The notes beneath the pieces were generated by a model, which was not told where the DNA came from, did no database searches, and saw nothing but the letters and a program-made list of their open reading frames with translations. DNA of 6,812 nucleotides from Thermocladium sp. UBA166 (GTDB lineage Archaea > Thermoproteota > Thermoprotei > Thermoproteales > Thermocladiaceae). The stretch covers positions 1-6,812 of the forward strand of contig DAHE01000001.1 in NCBI GenBank assembly GCA_002508315.1. The letters are read 5' to 3'. Made by a program: the position numbers and the translations under genes. Positions 1-6,271 of the stretch are shown here, in pieces; within the stretch, counting starts at the first letter, position 1, and each line of letters starts with the position of its first letter.

Positions 1-42
1 CACGGACGCGCCCCTCCCCCTCTCCGCCCACCCTGTGTACGC
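1..42. other. Left edge, unassigned C-rich stretch
   Basis: These 42 bases lie downstream of the stop codon of the minus-strand membrane protein gene. They are very rich in C on the plus strand. On the minus strand a GTG at 31-29 opens a frame that stays open to the edge (M-G-G-E-G-E-G-R-V-R), which could be the start of the next gene of the operon, but ten codons are too few to support a call. No terminator-like T tract is visible on the minus strand. Confidence 0.3.
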
Positions 43-762
43 TCAAGCCGCTGCCCCGGCCGCCGCCGCCCCTATCTCCGGGCGGGAGATCAATGCCGCC
101 GAGAAGGCCGCCACGAGAAGCGCCGCCGCCCAGCTCCTCCTTCCGAGGAGGAGGGGCGATATCAACGCGGCTAAGTAGAACGGGAACAGCCCAGCGAATA
201 GCGCCGCCGCCCCTATGGAGAGGCCGGAGCCCACCGCGCCCAGGGCGGATAAGCCCCACTCGCCGACCCGGGGGGGCTCTGCCCCCCTCATCAGCAGCGC
301 GCCGGCTATCGCGGCTGAGTACGACGCTATGGACACGGCCAGCGGGAACCAGTATCCCCTAATCATTGAGAGGAGAAGCGATGAGGCGGCCCCCACAATG
401 GCCCAGGCCTCCCGCGGCCTAATTGATAGGTACGCCCCATCCCCGATCCCCATTGCGAGGCCCGCGAAGGCTGCTGGGGCCAGGATTAACCACTTCGATG
501 CTCCCATATATTCCAGAATGAATATTGCCGCGTAGATCCAGGCCCAGACTATGTTGATGAGGGGTCCCACTAAGTGCGGCGATCTAACCTTGACCCCCCT
601 CATCAGGGAGATCCCCACGCAGTACGTCAGCACCGTTACGAGGAAAAGCAGGGTCGGCAGGCCGGCCTCCTTGATGGACAGTGGAAGGAGCAGGAACGAG
701 GCTAGGTTGATGGCGCGGGAGATAGCTGCCCCAACACCCAGCCTAGGCCGCAACGCGTTCAC
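43..762 (-). CDS. Polytopic membrane protein of unknown function
   Basis: This 239-residue protein is almost entirely hydrophobic. I count seven or eight likely membrane segments, roughly at residues 12-29, 36-54, 64-84, 91-106, 119-133, 138-158, 171-206 and 210-226, with short basic connections such as R115-P-R and G207-R-R. It ends in an alanine/glycine tail (last nine residues only A and G). The GTG start is the only plausible one: an in-frame stop lies four codons upstream (774-772). It begins one base after the TAG of the dehydrogenase gene, so the two are almost certainly co-transcribed and translationally coupled. I do not recognise the family. The segment R16-A-I-N followed by a helix ending in S52-L-M-R-G vaguely recalls the second half of UbiA/EboC-type prenyltransferases, but the aspartate-rich motifs of that family are absent, so I do not assign it. 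It could be a permease-like or orphan membrane protein. Confidence 0.75.
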   Translation of the reverse strand: MNALRPRLGVGAAISRAINLASFLLLPLSIKEAGLPTLLFLVTVLTYCVGISLMRGVKVRSPHLVGPLINIVWAWIYAAIFILEYMGASKWLILAPAAFAGLAMGIGDGAYLSIRPREAWAIVGAASSLLLSMIRGYWFPLAVSIASYSAAIAGALLMRGAEPPRVGEWGLSALGAVGSGLSIGAAALFAGLFPFYLAALISPLLLGRRSWAAALLVAAFSAALISRPEIGAAAAGAAA

Positions 763-763
763 C

Positions 764-1759
764 CTATGGCTTCAACAGGATCTTGCCCACCTTATCCCCC
801 CTCCTCAATTGATCCAGCGCTGCCCTGAATTCATCCAGGGAGTACTTCGTCACAACTGGCTCGATTGTCTTGACCCTCATCAATTCAAACGTCCTCCATA
901 TATCCCCCCTACTGGCGGCCACGTTTCCTATCACGGCTATGTCCTTCATTATGGCGTAGCCCAAGCGAAGCTCATACGCCTCATCGGGCTTGACGTTTCC
1001 TATGAGCACCAGCCGCCCGCCCATCCTCAAGCTCCTCAAGGACTCGCCCAGCGTGGGGGTGCCCACGTTCTCCACCACGACGTCGACCTCGCCCATCCTC
1101 TTCTTCGCCTCATCCCCGAACTTGGAGCCTATTATAACCTCGTCGGCGTACTTAGCCACTGCCCCCGCCTTATCCTCGCGGCTCGTCACGCCGATCACCC
1201 TGGCCCCCATTGCCTTGGCCAATTGAACAGCGTGTATGCCGACCCCTCCCCCAGCTCCCGTCACCAACACCGTCTCTCCCTGGGAGAGGGATGCCCGCCG
1301 CAGCCCCTTGTATATCATGGCTATTACGCAGGGAACCAGGACCGCCAGCTCGTCGCTGACCCATGGAGGCACCTTGACCAACGCGTTGGCCGACACGGCT
1401 GCCTTCTCCGCGAAGAACCCATCCGCGTCCTCCCCATAGCTCCTCCTGGACCTGCAGTAAACCTCCTCTCCCCTTAAGCACATGTCGCACGTCCCATCAG
1501 GTTCGTAAAGCATGGGAACCACCCTATCGCCCGGCCTGTATCTGGGATCCATTGACTCCTCTACCACGCCCACCGCCTCATGGCCCAGCACCACTGGGTA
1601 CCGCATCCTGGGGTAGTACCCCATCAATTCCAGCAAGTCCCTGTAGCACAGCGATGCGTAGCTCACCGACAGCACGGTCCTGCCAGGCGCGGCCGTTGGG
1701 TGGGCGGCGTCGGCCACCACGGAGTAATCCATCCTCCCCTTAACCACGACCGCCTTCAT
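764..1759 (-). CDS. Zinc-dependent medium-chain dehydrogenase/reductase, acryloyl-CoA reductase-like
   Basis: A 331-residue cytosolic member of the zinc medium-chain dehydrogenase/reductase superfamily. Visible features: catalytic zinc ligands C38, H60 (in G-H-E) and C144; a structural zinc site D88-G-T-C91-x2-C94-x7-C102, where an acidic residue replaces the first cysteine as in the Sulfolobus alcohol dehydrogenase; and the Rossmann motif G168-A-G-G-G-V-G174. T192-S-R after the second strand fits NADPH rather than NADH. Stretches such as L37-C-Y-R-D, G47-Y-Y-P-R-M and N190s-type V-G-T-P-T resemble, from memory, the NADPH-dependent acryloyl-CoA reductase of Sulfolobus tokodaii, so an enoyl/acryloyl-CoA reductase role is the best guess. 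Thermoproteales that fix CO2 by the dicarboxylate/4-hydroxybutyrate cycle have no acryloyl-CoA step, so the physiological substrate is open. The start chosen (M-K-A-V-V-V-K-G) is where the family begins; an ATG 33 codons upstream, overlapping the previous gene's stop, is open but adds a non-conserved proline-rich leader. The next gene follows after one base. Confidence 0.88.
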   Translation of the reverse strand: MKAVVVKGRMDYSVVADAAHPTAAPGRTVLSVSYASLCYRDLLELMGYYPRMRYPVVLGHEAVGVVEESMDPRYRPGDRVVPMLYEPDGTCDMCLRGEEVYCRSRRSYGEDADGFFAEKAAVSANALVKVPPWVSDELAVLVPCVIAMIYKGLRRASLSQGETVLVTGAGGGVGIHAVQLAKAMGARVIGVTSREDKAGAVAKYADEVIIGSKFGDEAKKRMGEVDVVVENVGTPTLGESLRSLRMGGRLVLIGNVKPDEAYELRLGYAIMKDIAVIGNVAASRGDIWRTFELMRVKTIEPVVTKYSLDEFRAALDQLRRGDKVGKILLKP

Positions 1760-1778
1760 GGCTGGAGAAACCCCGGCC

Positions 1779-1790
1779 ACTTTAAAGCAT
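1779..1790 (-). promoter_or_regulatory. TATA-like element of the dehydrogenase gene
   Basis: On the minus strand the sequence ATGCTTTAAAGT contains TTTAAA (1786-1781), centred about 25 bases before the ATG at 1759. That is the usual distance from an archaeal TATA box to the transcription start, so transcription would begin at or next to the ATG and give a leaderless mRNA. There is no Shine-Dalgarno before 1759, which agrees. The element therefore supports the shorter 331-residue start and a promoter separate from the upstream nucleosidase gene. Confidence 0.55.
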
Positions 1791-1854
1791 TGCCATGCCG
1801 GCGCAGAGGGTTGTGGAGAAATATTGATTTTTAAGCGGGGGGATGGGGGCTCCA

Positions 1855-3183
1855 TCATCCAATGTATACTAATTGATCCGTGTAGTTATCGTATCCTACG
1901 GCGACTCCGTTGGGGTATGAGTACTCCCCCGGCCAGCCTGGCGTCGCCACCGTGGATCCATTAGCTGCCATGTACTGGATCTCCGCGACCGGCGTGACGT
2001 TGTAGTACGCCCTCTCCGCCACTATGTATCCATGCATTGCCGCGTTGGAGAGAGGCGATAGAGTAGATGGGGAGGCCGGGGTATCCAGGTCGCTTGATGG
2101 GAAGTGGGTCACCACGTATATGGCCACGGCGGCCGCCCTATCCGCCGCCAGCACTCCGTGGTAAGTCGTAGGGTACCAAGGCGAGTCCGATATCCCTCTT
2201 ATTATGACCCACGGCACTCCAAGCTGGGAGTTTACGTAGGCGAACCCAAACCCCTCGTTCTCCCCAGCATCGGTCTCGTACAAGGCGTTCTGGGCCTCCA
2301 TCCACGAGAGGGGCTCGGTCCATTGATTGGCAGAGCCTATCACGCCGACGATTAGCCGTGCCTGTATTGAGCCTGAAACATTCATGCCGGTCACGTCGGC
2401 CAGGGACGTGTTGCCGAGGATGCTGCTGGCCCCCTCCGCGGCCTCAACCAAGCCCAGCGAGGCCGGTAGGACTGCCACGTAGATGTAGTTGGTGCTGGGA
2501 GTGCCCGGTCCGTACCCGTACGAGGAGGCGTTCTGGGGGCTTGGGCCGGTCTCCCCGCGCGTGGTTATGAATTGCTCGTCGATGAGCGATTCGTTGGTGA
2601 TCACCATCTCGACCCCAGTGTAATCGCTCTGGAATCCCCTGTCGTGGTAGTGAATGGATGATTTATCCACGGCGAACGCCCCCACCACCACATCGCCCAC
2701 ACGCACGTTGGGGTTCCTCGAGCCAGCCGTCCCGCTGAGTATGGCAGCCACTATGTGGAAGTGGGTATCCATTATGTAAGTCGCCAGCTCAGCCGCGTAC
2801 TCCTTCTCGCCGCTCCTCACCAGGACCACGGATCTATTGCCTATGGTGCCCAGGTAGAACGTGTATCCCCCTATCTCAGCCACGGCTTTCACCGTCATGG
2901 CGGCCAGTATGGGCGCCTCCTCCATCGCCATGGGGGTCACTATGCCTATGCGGGGCGACTCAAGCAATGCCATCGCCTCCGCCGGCGTCACTGGACTGCC
3001 GTTGACGGTGTTCACTCTCACTCCGCTCAGTAGGAGCGAGTCCACGCGTTGCGAGTAGCCATGTACTGCTTCGTATTCATACAATGCGGCAGCTATTGCC
3101 GCCGCGGCCACGATGGTTAGTAGGGCCACGGCTATTAACGTTCCCCTAGAGCGGTGCTTGTCCTGTATCATATAAATATCCAT
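1855..3183 (-). CDS. Membrane-anchored, extracellular MTA/SAH nucleosidase-like (PNP/UDP family) protein
   Basis: 442 residues. Residues 1-14 are charged; 15-35 form one hydrophobic helix, a signal anchor or signal peptide. Residues 78-362 are a nucleoside phosphorylase/nucleosidase (PNP_UDP, MTAN-type) domain: I79-G-I-V start, E88 aligning with catalytic E12 of E. coli MTAN, S150-G-T-A-G, V162-G-D-V-V, H178-Y-H-D, then E308-N-E310-G aligning with the nucleoside-binding V-E-M-E-G (E310 = E174), and R329-G-I-S-D333 aligning with catalytic D197. All three catalytic acids are thus kept. Family members usually have about 230-250 residues; this one has an insert around 205-275 and a C-terminal extension 363-442, beginning with a Ser/Pro/Thr linker and ending in a Tyr-rich stretch I do not recognise. 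Nine N-x-S/T sequons (N61, 116, 197, 218, 258, 268, 395, 408, 433) and no cysteine fit an exported glycoprotein. Likely role: cleavage of extracellular nucleosides, or a bark-storage-protein-like binding function. M5 (3171) is an alternative start. Confidence 0.85.
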   Translation of the reverse strand: MDIYMIQDKHRSRGTLIAVALLTIVAAAAIAAALYEYEAVHGYSQRVDSLLLSGVRVNTVNGSPVTPAEAMALLESPRIGIVTPMAMEEAPILAAMTVKAVAEIGGYTFYLGTIGNRSVVLVRSGEKEYAAELATYIMDTHFHIVAAILSGTAGSRNPNVRVGDVVVGAFAVDKSSIHYHDRGFQSDYTGVEMVITNESLIDEQFITTRGETGPSPQNASSYGYGPGTPSTNYIYVAVLPASLGLVEAAEGASSILGNTSLADVTGMNVSGSIQARLIVGVIGSANQWTEPLSWMEAQNALYETDAGENEGFGFAYVNSQLGVPWVIIRGISDSPWYPTTYHGVLAADRAAAVAIYVVTHFPSSDLDTPASPSTLSPLSNAAMHGYIVAERAYYNVTPVAEIQYMAANGSTVATPGWPGEYSYPNGVAVGYDNYTDQLVYIG

Positions 3184-3195
3184 CTTAACTAGGTT

Positions 3196-3222
3196 CTTAT
3201 AAAAATTCCGGTTATAAATGAA
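3196..3222 (-). promoter_or_regulatory. Promoter region of the nucleosidase-like gene
   Basis: Two TATA-like elements occur on the minus strand: CATTTATAAC at 3220-3211, preceded by an A-rich BRE-like GTAAAATTT, and TTTTTATAAG at 3205-3196. With a start of transcription about 26 bases downstream, the first would give a leader of a few bases before the ATG at 3183, and the second would favour the internal ATG at 3171. The first has the better BRE. No Shine-Dalgarno is present before either ATG, so a leaderless or near-leaderless message is expected. Confidence 0.5.
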
Positions 3223-3233
3223 ATTTTACGATG

Positions 3234-3247
3234 TTCATTTAAATGAA
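3234..3247. repeat. Perfect 14-base palindrome upstream of the nucleosidase promoter
   Basis: TTCATTTAAATGAA is a perfect inverted repeat with no spacer, centred about 57 bases before the ATG at 3183 and about 15 bases upstream of the best TATA element. A further half-site TAAATGAA lies at 3215-3222, overlapping that TATA element. Lack of a loop makes an RNA hairpin unlikely, so it is more plausibly a binding site for a dimeric regulator, although such palindromes can arise by chance in AT-rich gaps. Confidence 0.45.
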
Positions 3248-3275
3248 TAATTACAGGAAATTCCAAGGCTCCCCA

Positions 3276-4370
3276 CTACTCGGTCTCCGGAATGAATCGC
3301 CTCAATATGGCATAGTAGAACGCCGCACTGAATACGCCCACGAAGAATATGGATGAGGCCAGCATTATGTAGATCGCGCTCAACGGGATCGGCATCAAGC
3401 TATCGAGCAAGCTGGACGCCGTCGCTCCCCCGCTTCCCTGGACGAATATGTAGGGATACCTAGCCATGTCGTTGGCGTACTCCATCAATAACATTACCGC
3501 CTCGGACAGGACGCCCGACATTATGACGGCCCACCGCCTCACCTCGCCCCTAAGCGATGCGTAGAAGGCATACGCCGCAACGGCTCCAAGCACCGCCGCC
3601 AAAGCCACTCCGGAGTAGAAGGCTGGATAGACCATTGGATTGCCGTCGGCGTAGCCGAGCAGTGGACCACCCACATTGCCCGCGACGTAGGGAGAGTACT
3701 TGACAAGCACGGCGTAGTAGTACCCCCCGGCCGCGGCCTGGGCTGGAAGCATTGCCAGGCCTGTTCCCAGCGATATCCTCACCCCCCTTACGTCAAGATT
3801 GCTCCTGCTAGCCAGAACTGCGGCAGTCACGAACGCGCCTATATCCACTGCGCCTATCAATGTATGGATTATCAGCGGCGGATACACTGGATTAGCCAAT
3901 GCGGAGCTGGGGTCGGCGTACGTCATGCCTGCAAAGAAGTACCTGAACCCTATTGGGACTAAGAGTATCGACGCCAGGAGGAGCAGTCCGAGGAGACTGT
4001 GCAGTCTCGGGTTCATCCGCCCCCACAGGTGCCAGTATACGGCTATTAACGGAATGCTCACCATTATCCCGGTGATGGCGATGGCTACTGGATAGAAATA
4101 ATCATGCATGAATATGGCGGTCATGCTGGGGTACAAGCCCGCCATCAACACCGTGAGTATTGTAGCCCAAACCCCGCCGAACAAGTCTGAGACCACTAAG
4201 ATCCTGAACGCCTTCCTGGCCAGCAACTCCAACCCAGCATCCCCCCTCCGGTAAGCCACGTACCTCATCGCCACGGTCAACGCGGCGGCCCCTATTATTA
4301 CATTGACAAACACTAAATGCATCAGCAACGTGAAGCCTAATAGAATGAATGAGAACATCACAATGTTCAT
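3276..4370 (-). CDS. cydA': CydA' : CydA-paralogous second subunit of an archaeal CydAA' oxygen reductase
   Basis: 364 residues with eight or nine membrane helices, encoding the partner of the CydA just upstream. It takes the place of CydB but aligns with CydA along its length. H18 matches the first-helix haem ligand (H19 in E. coli CydA) and H169-T the b558 histidine (H186). The remnant R304-Y-P-Y sits where CydA has G-R-Q-P-W, with D301 at the E445 position. The two buried glutamates E99 and E107 align with A98 and I106, and the methionine-ligand region reads F251-Y-S-G, so this subunit probably does not hold the oxygen-reducing haem pair. The Q-loop is missing, which explains the shorter length. 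Its ATG overlaps the cydA stop as ATGA and has GGTGG shortly before it, so it is translationally coupled in one operon. CydAA' pairs are known only from Archaea (studied in Caldivirga maquilingensis, as I recall). CydB is the alternative name automatic pipelines may give. Confidence 0.85.
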   Translation of the reverse strand: MNIVMFSFILLGFTLLMHLVFVNVIIGAAALTVAMRYVAYRRGDAGLELLARKAFRILVVSDLFGGVWATILTVLMAGLYPSMTAIFMHDYFYPVAIAITGIMVSIPLIAVYWHLWGRMNPRLHSLLGLLLLASILLVPIGFRYFFAGMTYADPSSALANPVYPPLIIHTLIGAVDIGAFVTAAVLASRSNLDVRGVRISLGTGLAMLPAQAAAGGYYYAVLVKYSPYVAGNVGGPLLGYADGNPMVYPAFYSGVALAAVLGAVAAYAFYASLRGEVRRWAVIMSGVLSEAVMLLMEYANDMARYPYIFVQGSGGATASSLLDSLMPIPLSAIYIMLASSIFFVGVFSAAFYYAILRRFIPETE

Positions 4371-6025
4371 TTACCACCACCCACCGCTCTCCTCAATCTA
4401 TCAAGCAACTCCGGCCTCCTCGCGGCGTATATCATGGCGACGCCCCCACCGATCGCCACGGCGGTGAACACTAGGAAGACTATTGCCTCGAAGGCGGGCG
4501 TTATGACAACTGACGTAACCACCTCGTTAGTTGTTATCATGCCGTACACAGTCCATGGCTGCCGCCCCACCTCCCTAGCCGCCCAACCAGCCGTTGACGC
4601 CACGTCGGCGGCGACCGCCATTGCCAGCACCAACAAGAGCAGCACCTTATCCCTGCCAACCGCCCTACCAATCACGCCGTAATTAATCGCATCACTCACT
4701 CGACTGATGCCCGGCGCCCTCCAGAGGAACGTGAACAGCACCAGAAGCGACGCTAGACCAGCCACTATTCCCGCGCCTATCATGGAGTAGTAGAACCCGC
4801 TCACTAGTGGGGCCAGCGATTCTATTGATTTCACGGCGTCCACGCAATTGCCGGCGAGGGTGGCGTTAGCCACGGGCGCCACGTACCCCACCATCTTCGG
4901 GTCCATGGCGGAGTATAGCTCCCCGAACGTGGTGTTCCCCAGCTTGCTGCATTGATCAATATAGTACTGAAATCCATGTATGGGGTGATACGGATTGCCG
5001 TACGCGAACAAGGCCTCAATGGGGTCCAGGAACTCGGTGCCGTAAACTCCATTACCGCCCGTCAACGCTACCATCGCAGTGAACTTAGTGGGTTGATACT
5101 TTACAACAGAGTCCCCCATAAAGTGACCGCCCAACGTGGGCTGCACAAGCAAGACGACGACTAGGATCCAGAGGATGGGCCTCAACAACTTAATATACTT
5201 TGAATCACGACTCCTTGAGTACTTGAACGCTAGGACCGCCGCCACCGTGCCGAGGCCCACCGCATACGCCGCCAGCAGCGTGTGCAGCGTCGTGGCTATC
5301 GCGTCTGGGTTCAGGAGGGGAAGCCAAGCATCGTCGAATAGCCTACCCACCATTGAGGTGAACTCCATGTTGGTAACAGCCAGGGAGCCGGAGGAACCTG
5401 ATGCCGTGTAATGAATCAAAACCGCCATTAAGTTCAGCGCGCCTGTCTCATTCAATGCCTGCGGACCATAACTTGGGAGGAATGGGTATAGAGCGTGCGG
5501 CGTTGTCCCGGCTCCCCAAGGCACGTTCATCCAAGCATTCACGGTGAGGATGAAGTAGCCGGACAAGGATCCCAGGGCCCAGTCAGCCATTAAAACCGCC
5601 ACACTCCTATACGCGCTCCACTTGCCCAGCGTGGCTAGGTATAGGGTGAGCAGCGCGGCCTCCCCTATGAACGCTATGGTTGCCTCGAACGCCAGGGGCA
5701 GGAAGCCGGGGGCTGCGAAGAGAACCATGCTTGTGGGCCATATATCCAGAAGGCCGAACTCCACCAGGGTTCCCGTCACGACTCCTAGGGAGAAGTTTAT
5801 GGCTAGGACAACGCTTAACGTCTTTGCGTACTTCAAGTAATCCTCATCCCCGGTTCGCCTCCACTGGATCAGCCAAGCAGTTATGGCAAGCGGGATCCCC
5901 AGGGTTAGGGATAGGAAAACCGCGTGCAGGTATATCCCGTACGTGCTCATCGCTAGTGCGGCGTCGACGTTCTGGGTGTGGAGGTATATTGAAGCTAGGG
6001 AAGAGTTAGTGGCTAATTCACCCAT
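4367..6025 (-). CDS. cydA: Cytochrome bd-type oxygen reductase subunit I (CydA)
   Basis: 552-residue integral membrane protein, catalytic subunit of a bd-type terminal oxidase that reduces O2 to water with electrons from quinol. About nine helices. Conserved points against E. coli CydA: H34 (H19), E114 and E122 spaced eight apart (E99, E107), N163-A-W-M-N-V-P-W, H248-T (H186), Q-loop motif G304-D...Q311-P-T-K314 (K252), and A479-G-W...E485-V-G-R-Q-P-W491 (E445). Departures: the Q-loop glutamate E257 is V319, and around the M393 ligand the sequence is F411-Y-Y-S-M415, lacking R391. After the Q-loop, residues 323-405 form a long polar loop with two cysteines, C359 and C394, the only ones in the protein, possibly a disulfide on the outer face. 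The ATG at 6025 follows a TATA box at a near-leaderless distance; no upstream alternative is better. It is first gene of the operon with cydA'. In the Caldivirga homologue only b-type haems were reported, so haem d should not be assumed. Confidence 0.93.
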   Translation of the reverse strand: MGELATNSSLASIYLHTQNVDAALAMSTYGIYLHAVFLSLTLGIPLAITAWLIQWRRTGDEDYLKYAKTLSVVLAINFSLGVVTGTLVEFGLLDIWPTSMVLFAAPGFLPLAFEATIAFIGEAALLTLYLATLGKWSAYRSVAVLMADWALGSLSGYFILTVNAWMNVPWGAGTTPHALYPFLPSYGPQALNETGALNLMAVLIHYTASGSSGSLAVTNMEFTSMVGRLFDDAWLPLLNPDAIATTLHTLLAAYAVGLGTVAAVLAFKYSRSRDSKYIKLLRPILWILVVVLLVQPTLGGHFMGDSVVKYQPTKFTAMVALTGGNGVYGTEFLDPIEALFAYGNPYHPIHGFQYYIDQCSKLGNTTFGELYSAMDPKMVGYVAPVANATLAGNCVDAVKSIESLAPLVSGFYYSMIGAGIVAGLASLLVLFTFLWRAPGISRVSDAINYGVIGRAVGRDKVLLLLVLAMAVAADVASTAGWAAREVGRQPWTVYGMITTNEVVTSVVITPAFEAIVFLVFTAVAIGGGVAMIYAARRPELLDRLRRAVGGGK

Positions 6026-6054
6026 ATTTACCCCAAATCCAGCATTAAACTGTA

Positions 6055-6066
6055 CTTATATATTAA
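6055..6066 (-). promoter_or_regulatory. TATA box of the cydA-cydA' operon
   Basis: The minus strand reads TTAATATATAAG here, a strong archaeal TATA box, centred about 35 bases before the cydA ATG at 6025. Transcription would start near 6034, leaving a leader of about eight bases. The leader contains GGGG (6035-6032), at most a weak ribosome-binding site. Confidence 0.65.
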
Positions 6067-6260
6067 TACTTCAACGGGATAATAAAAAATCTAAGGAAAA
6101 AGATTAATTAAGGAAATCCATGAAGCCCAGAGACTGTTGTTCATCACAAAAATATACCTCAATTCAACGTAGATTTAAGTTAATTCGACTTATACATTCG
6201 AAGTGTGATAGTGCTTTTAACTATTAATTACGGCAAAGATTGGTCCAGCAGTGAATAATG

Positions 6261-6271
6261 CGTATATATTA
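6261..6271 (+). promoter_or_regulatory. TATA box of the aminotransferase gene
   Basis: CGTATATATTA is centred about 23 bases before the ATG at 6289, so transcription probably starts at the ATG itself (leaderless). An A-rich GAATAA lies just upstream in the BRE position. Between box and start is the palindrome GGTTAACC (6275-6282) within CCG...CGG, which could be a repressor site. No Shine-Dalgarno precedes the ATG. Confidence 0.6.

Noticed and set aside
29..31. GTG on the minus strand 11 bases after the membrane protein stop as start of a further operon gene
   Set aside because: Only ten codons are visible before the edge, mostly Gly/Glu/Arg from a low-complexity stretch; not enough to call a gene.
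551..1477. A 308-codon open frame on the plus strand
   Set aside because: It lies antisense across the clearly recognisable dehydrogenase and the start of the membrane protein, and its translation is Pro/His/Arg-rich with no domain. GC-rich coding DNA often leaves the opposite strand open.
3184..3275. Intrinsic terminator after cydA'
   Set aside because: The palindrome there has no loop, and the minus strand has no long T run right after the stop; only scattered short T tracts are seen.
3231..4373. The 11-mer ATGTTCATTTA occurs at both 3231-3241 and 4363-4373, the second covering the cydA' start, suggesting a duplicated gene start
   Set aside because: Similarity fades right after the 11 bases, and several 11-base matches are expected by chance in a window of this size.
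6091..6144. 17-codon minus-strand frame after GAGGT and a TATA-like ATATTTTT
   Set aside because: Too short to tell from chance; codon bias and hydrophobicity give no support.
6100..6150. GTGATGA on the minus strand (6147-6141), a match to the C box of a C/D-box guide RNA
   Set aside because: No CTGA D box follows within the next 80 bases, and no D'/C' pair is present, so a guide RNA is not supported.
6120..6227. 35-codon plus-strand frame with three cysteines in the divergent intergenic region, preceded by AAGGA
   Set aside because: It uses codons such as AGA, CGA, CGT and TGT that the neighbours avoid, follows the local AT content, and has no TATA box at a proper distance. Conservation in relatives would be needed.
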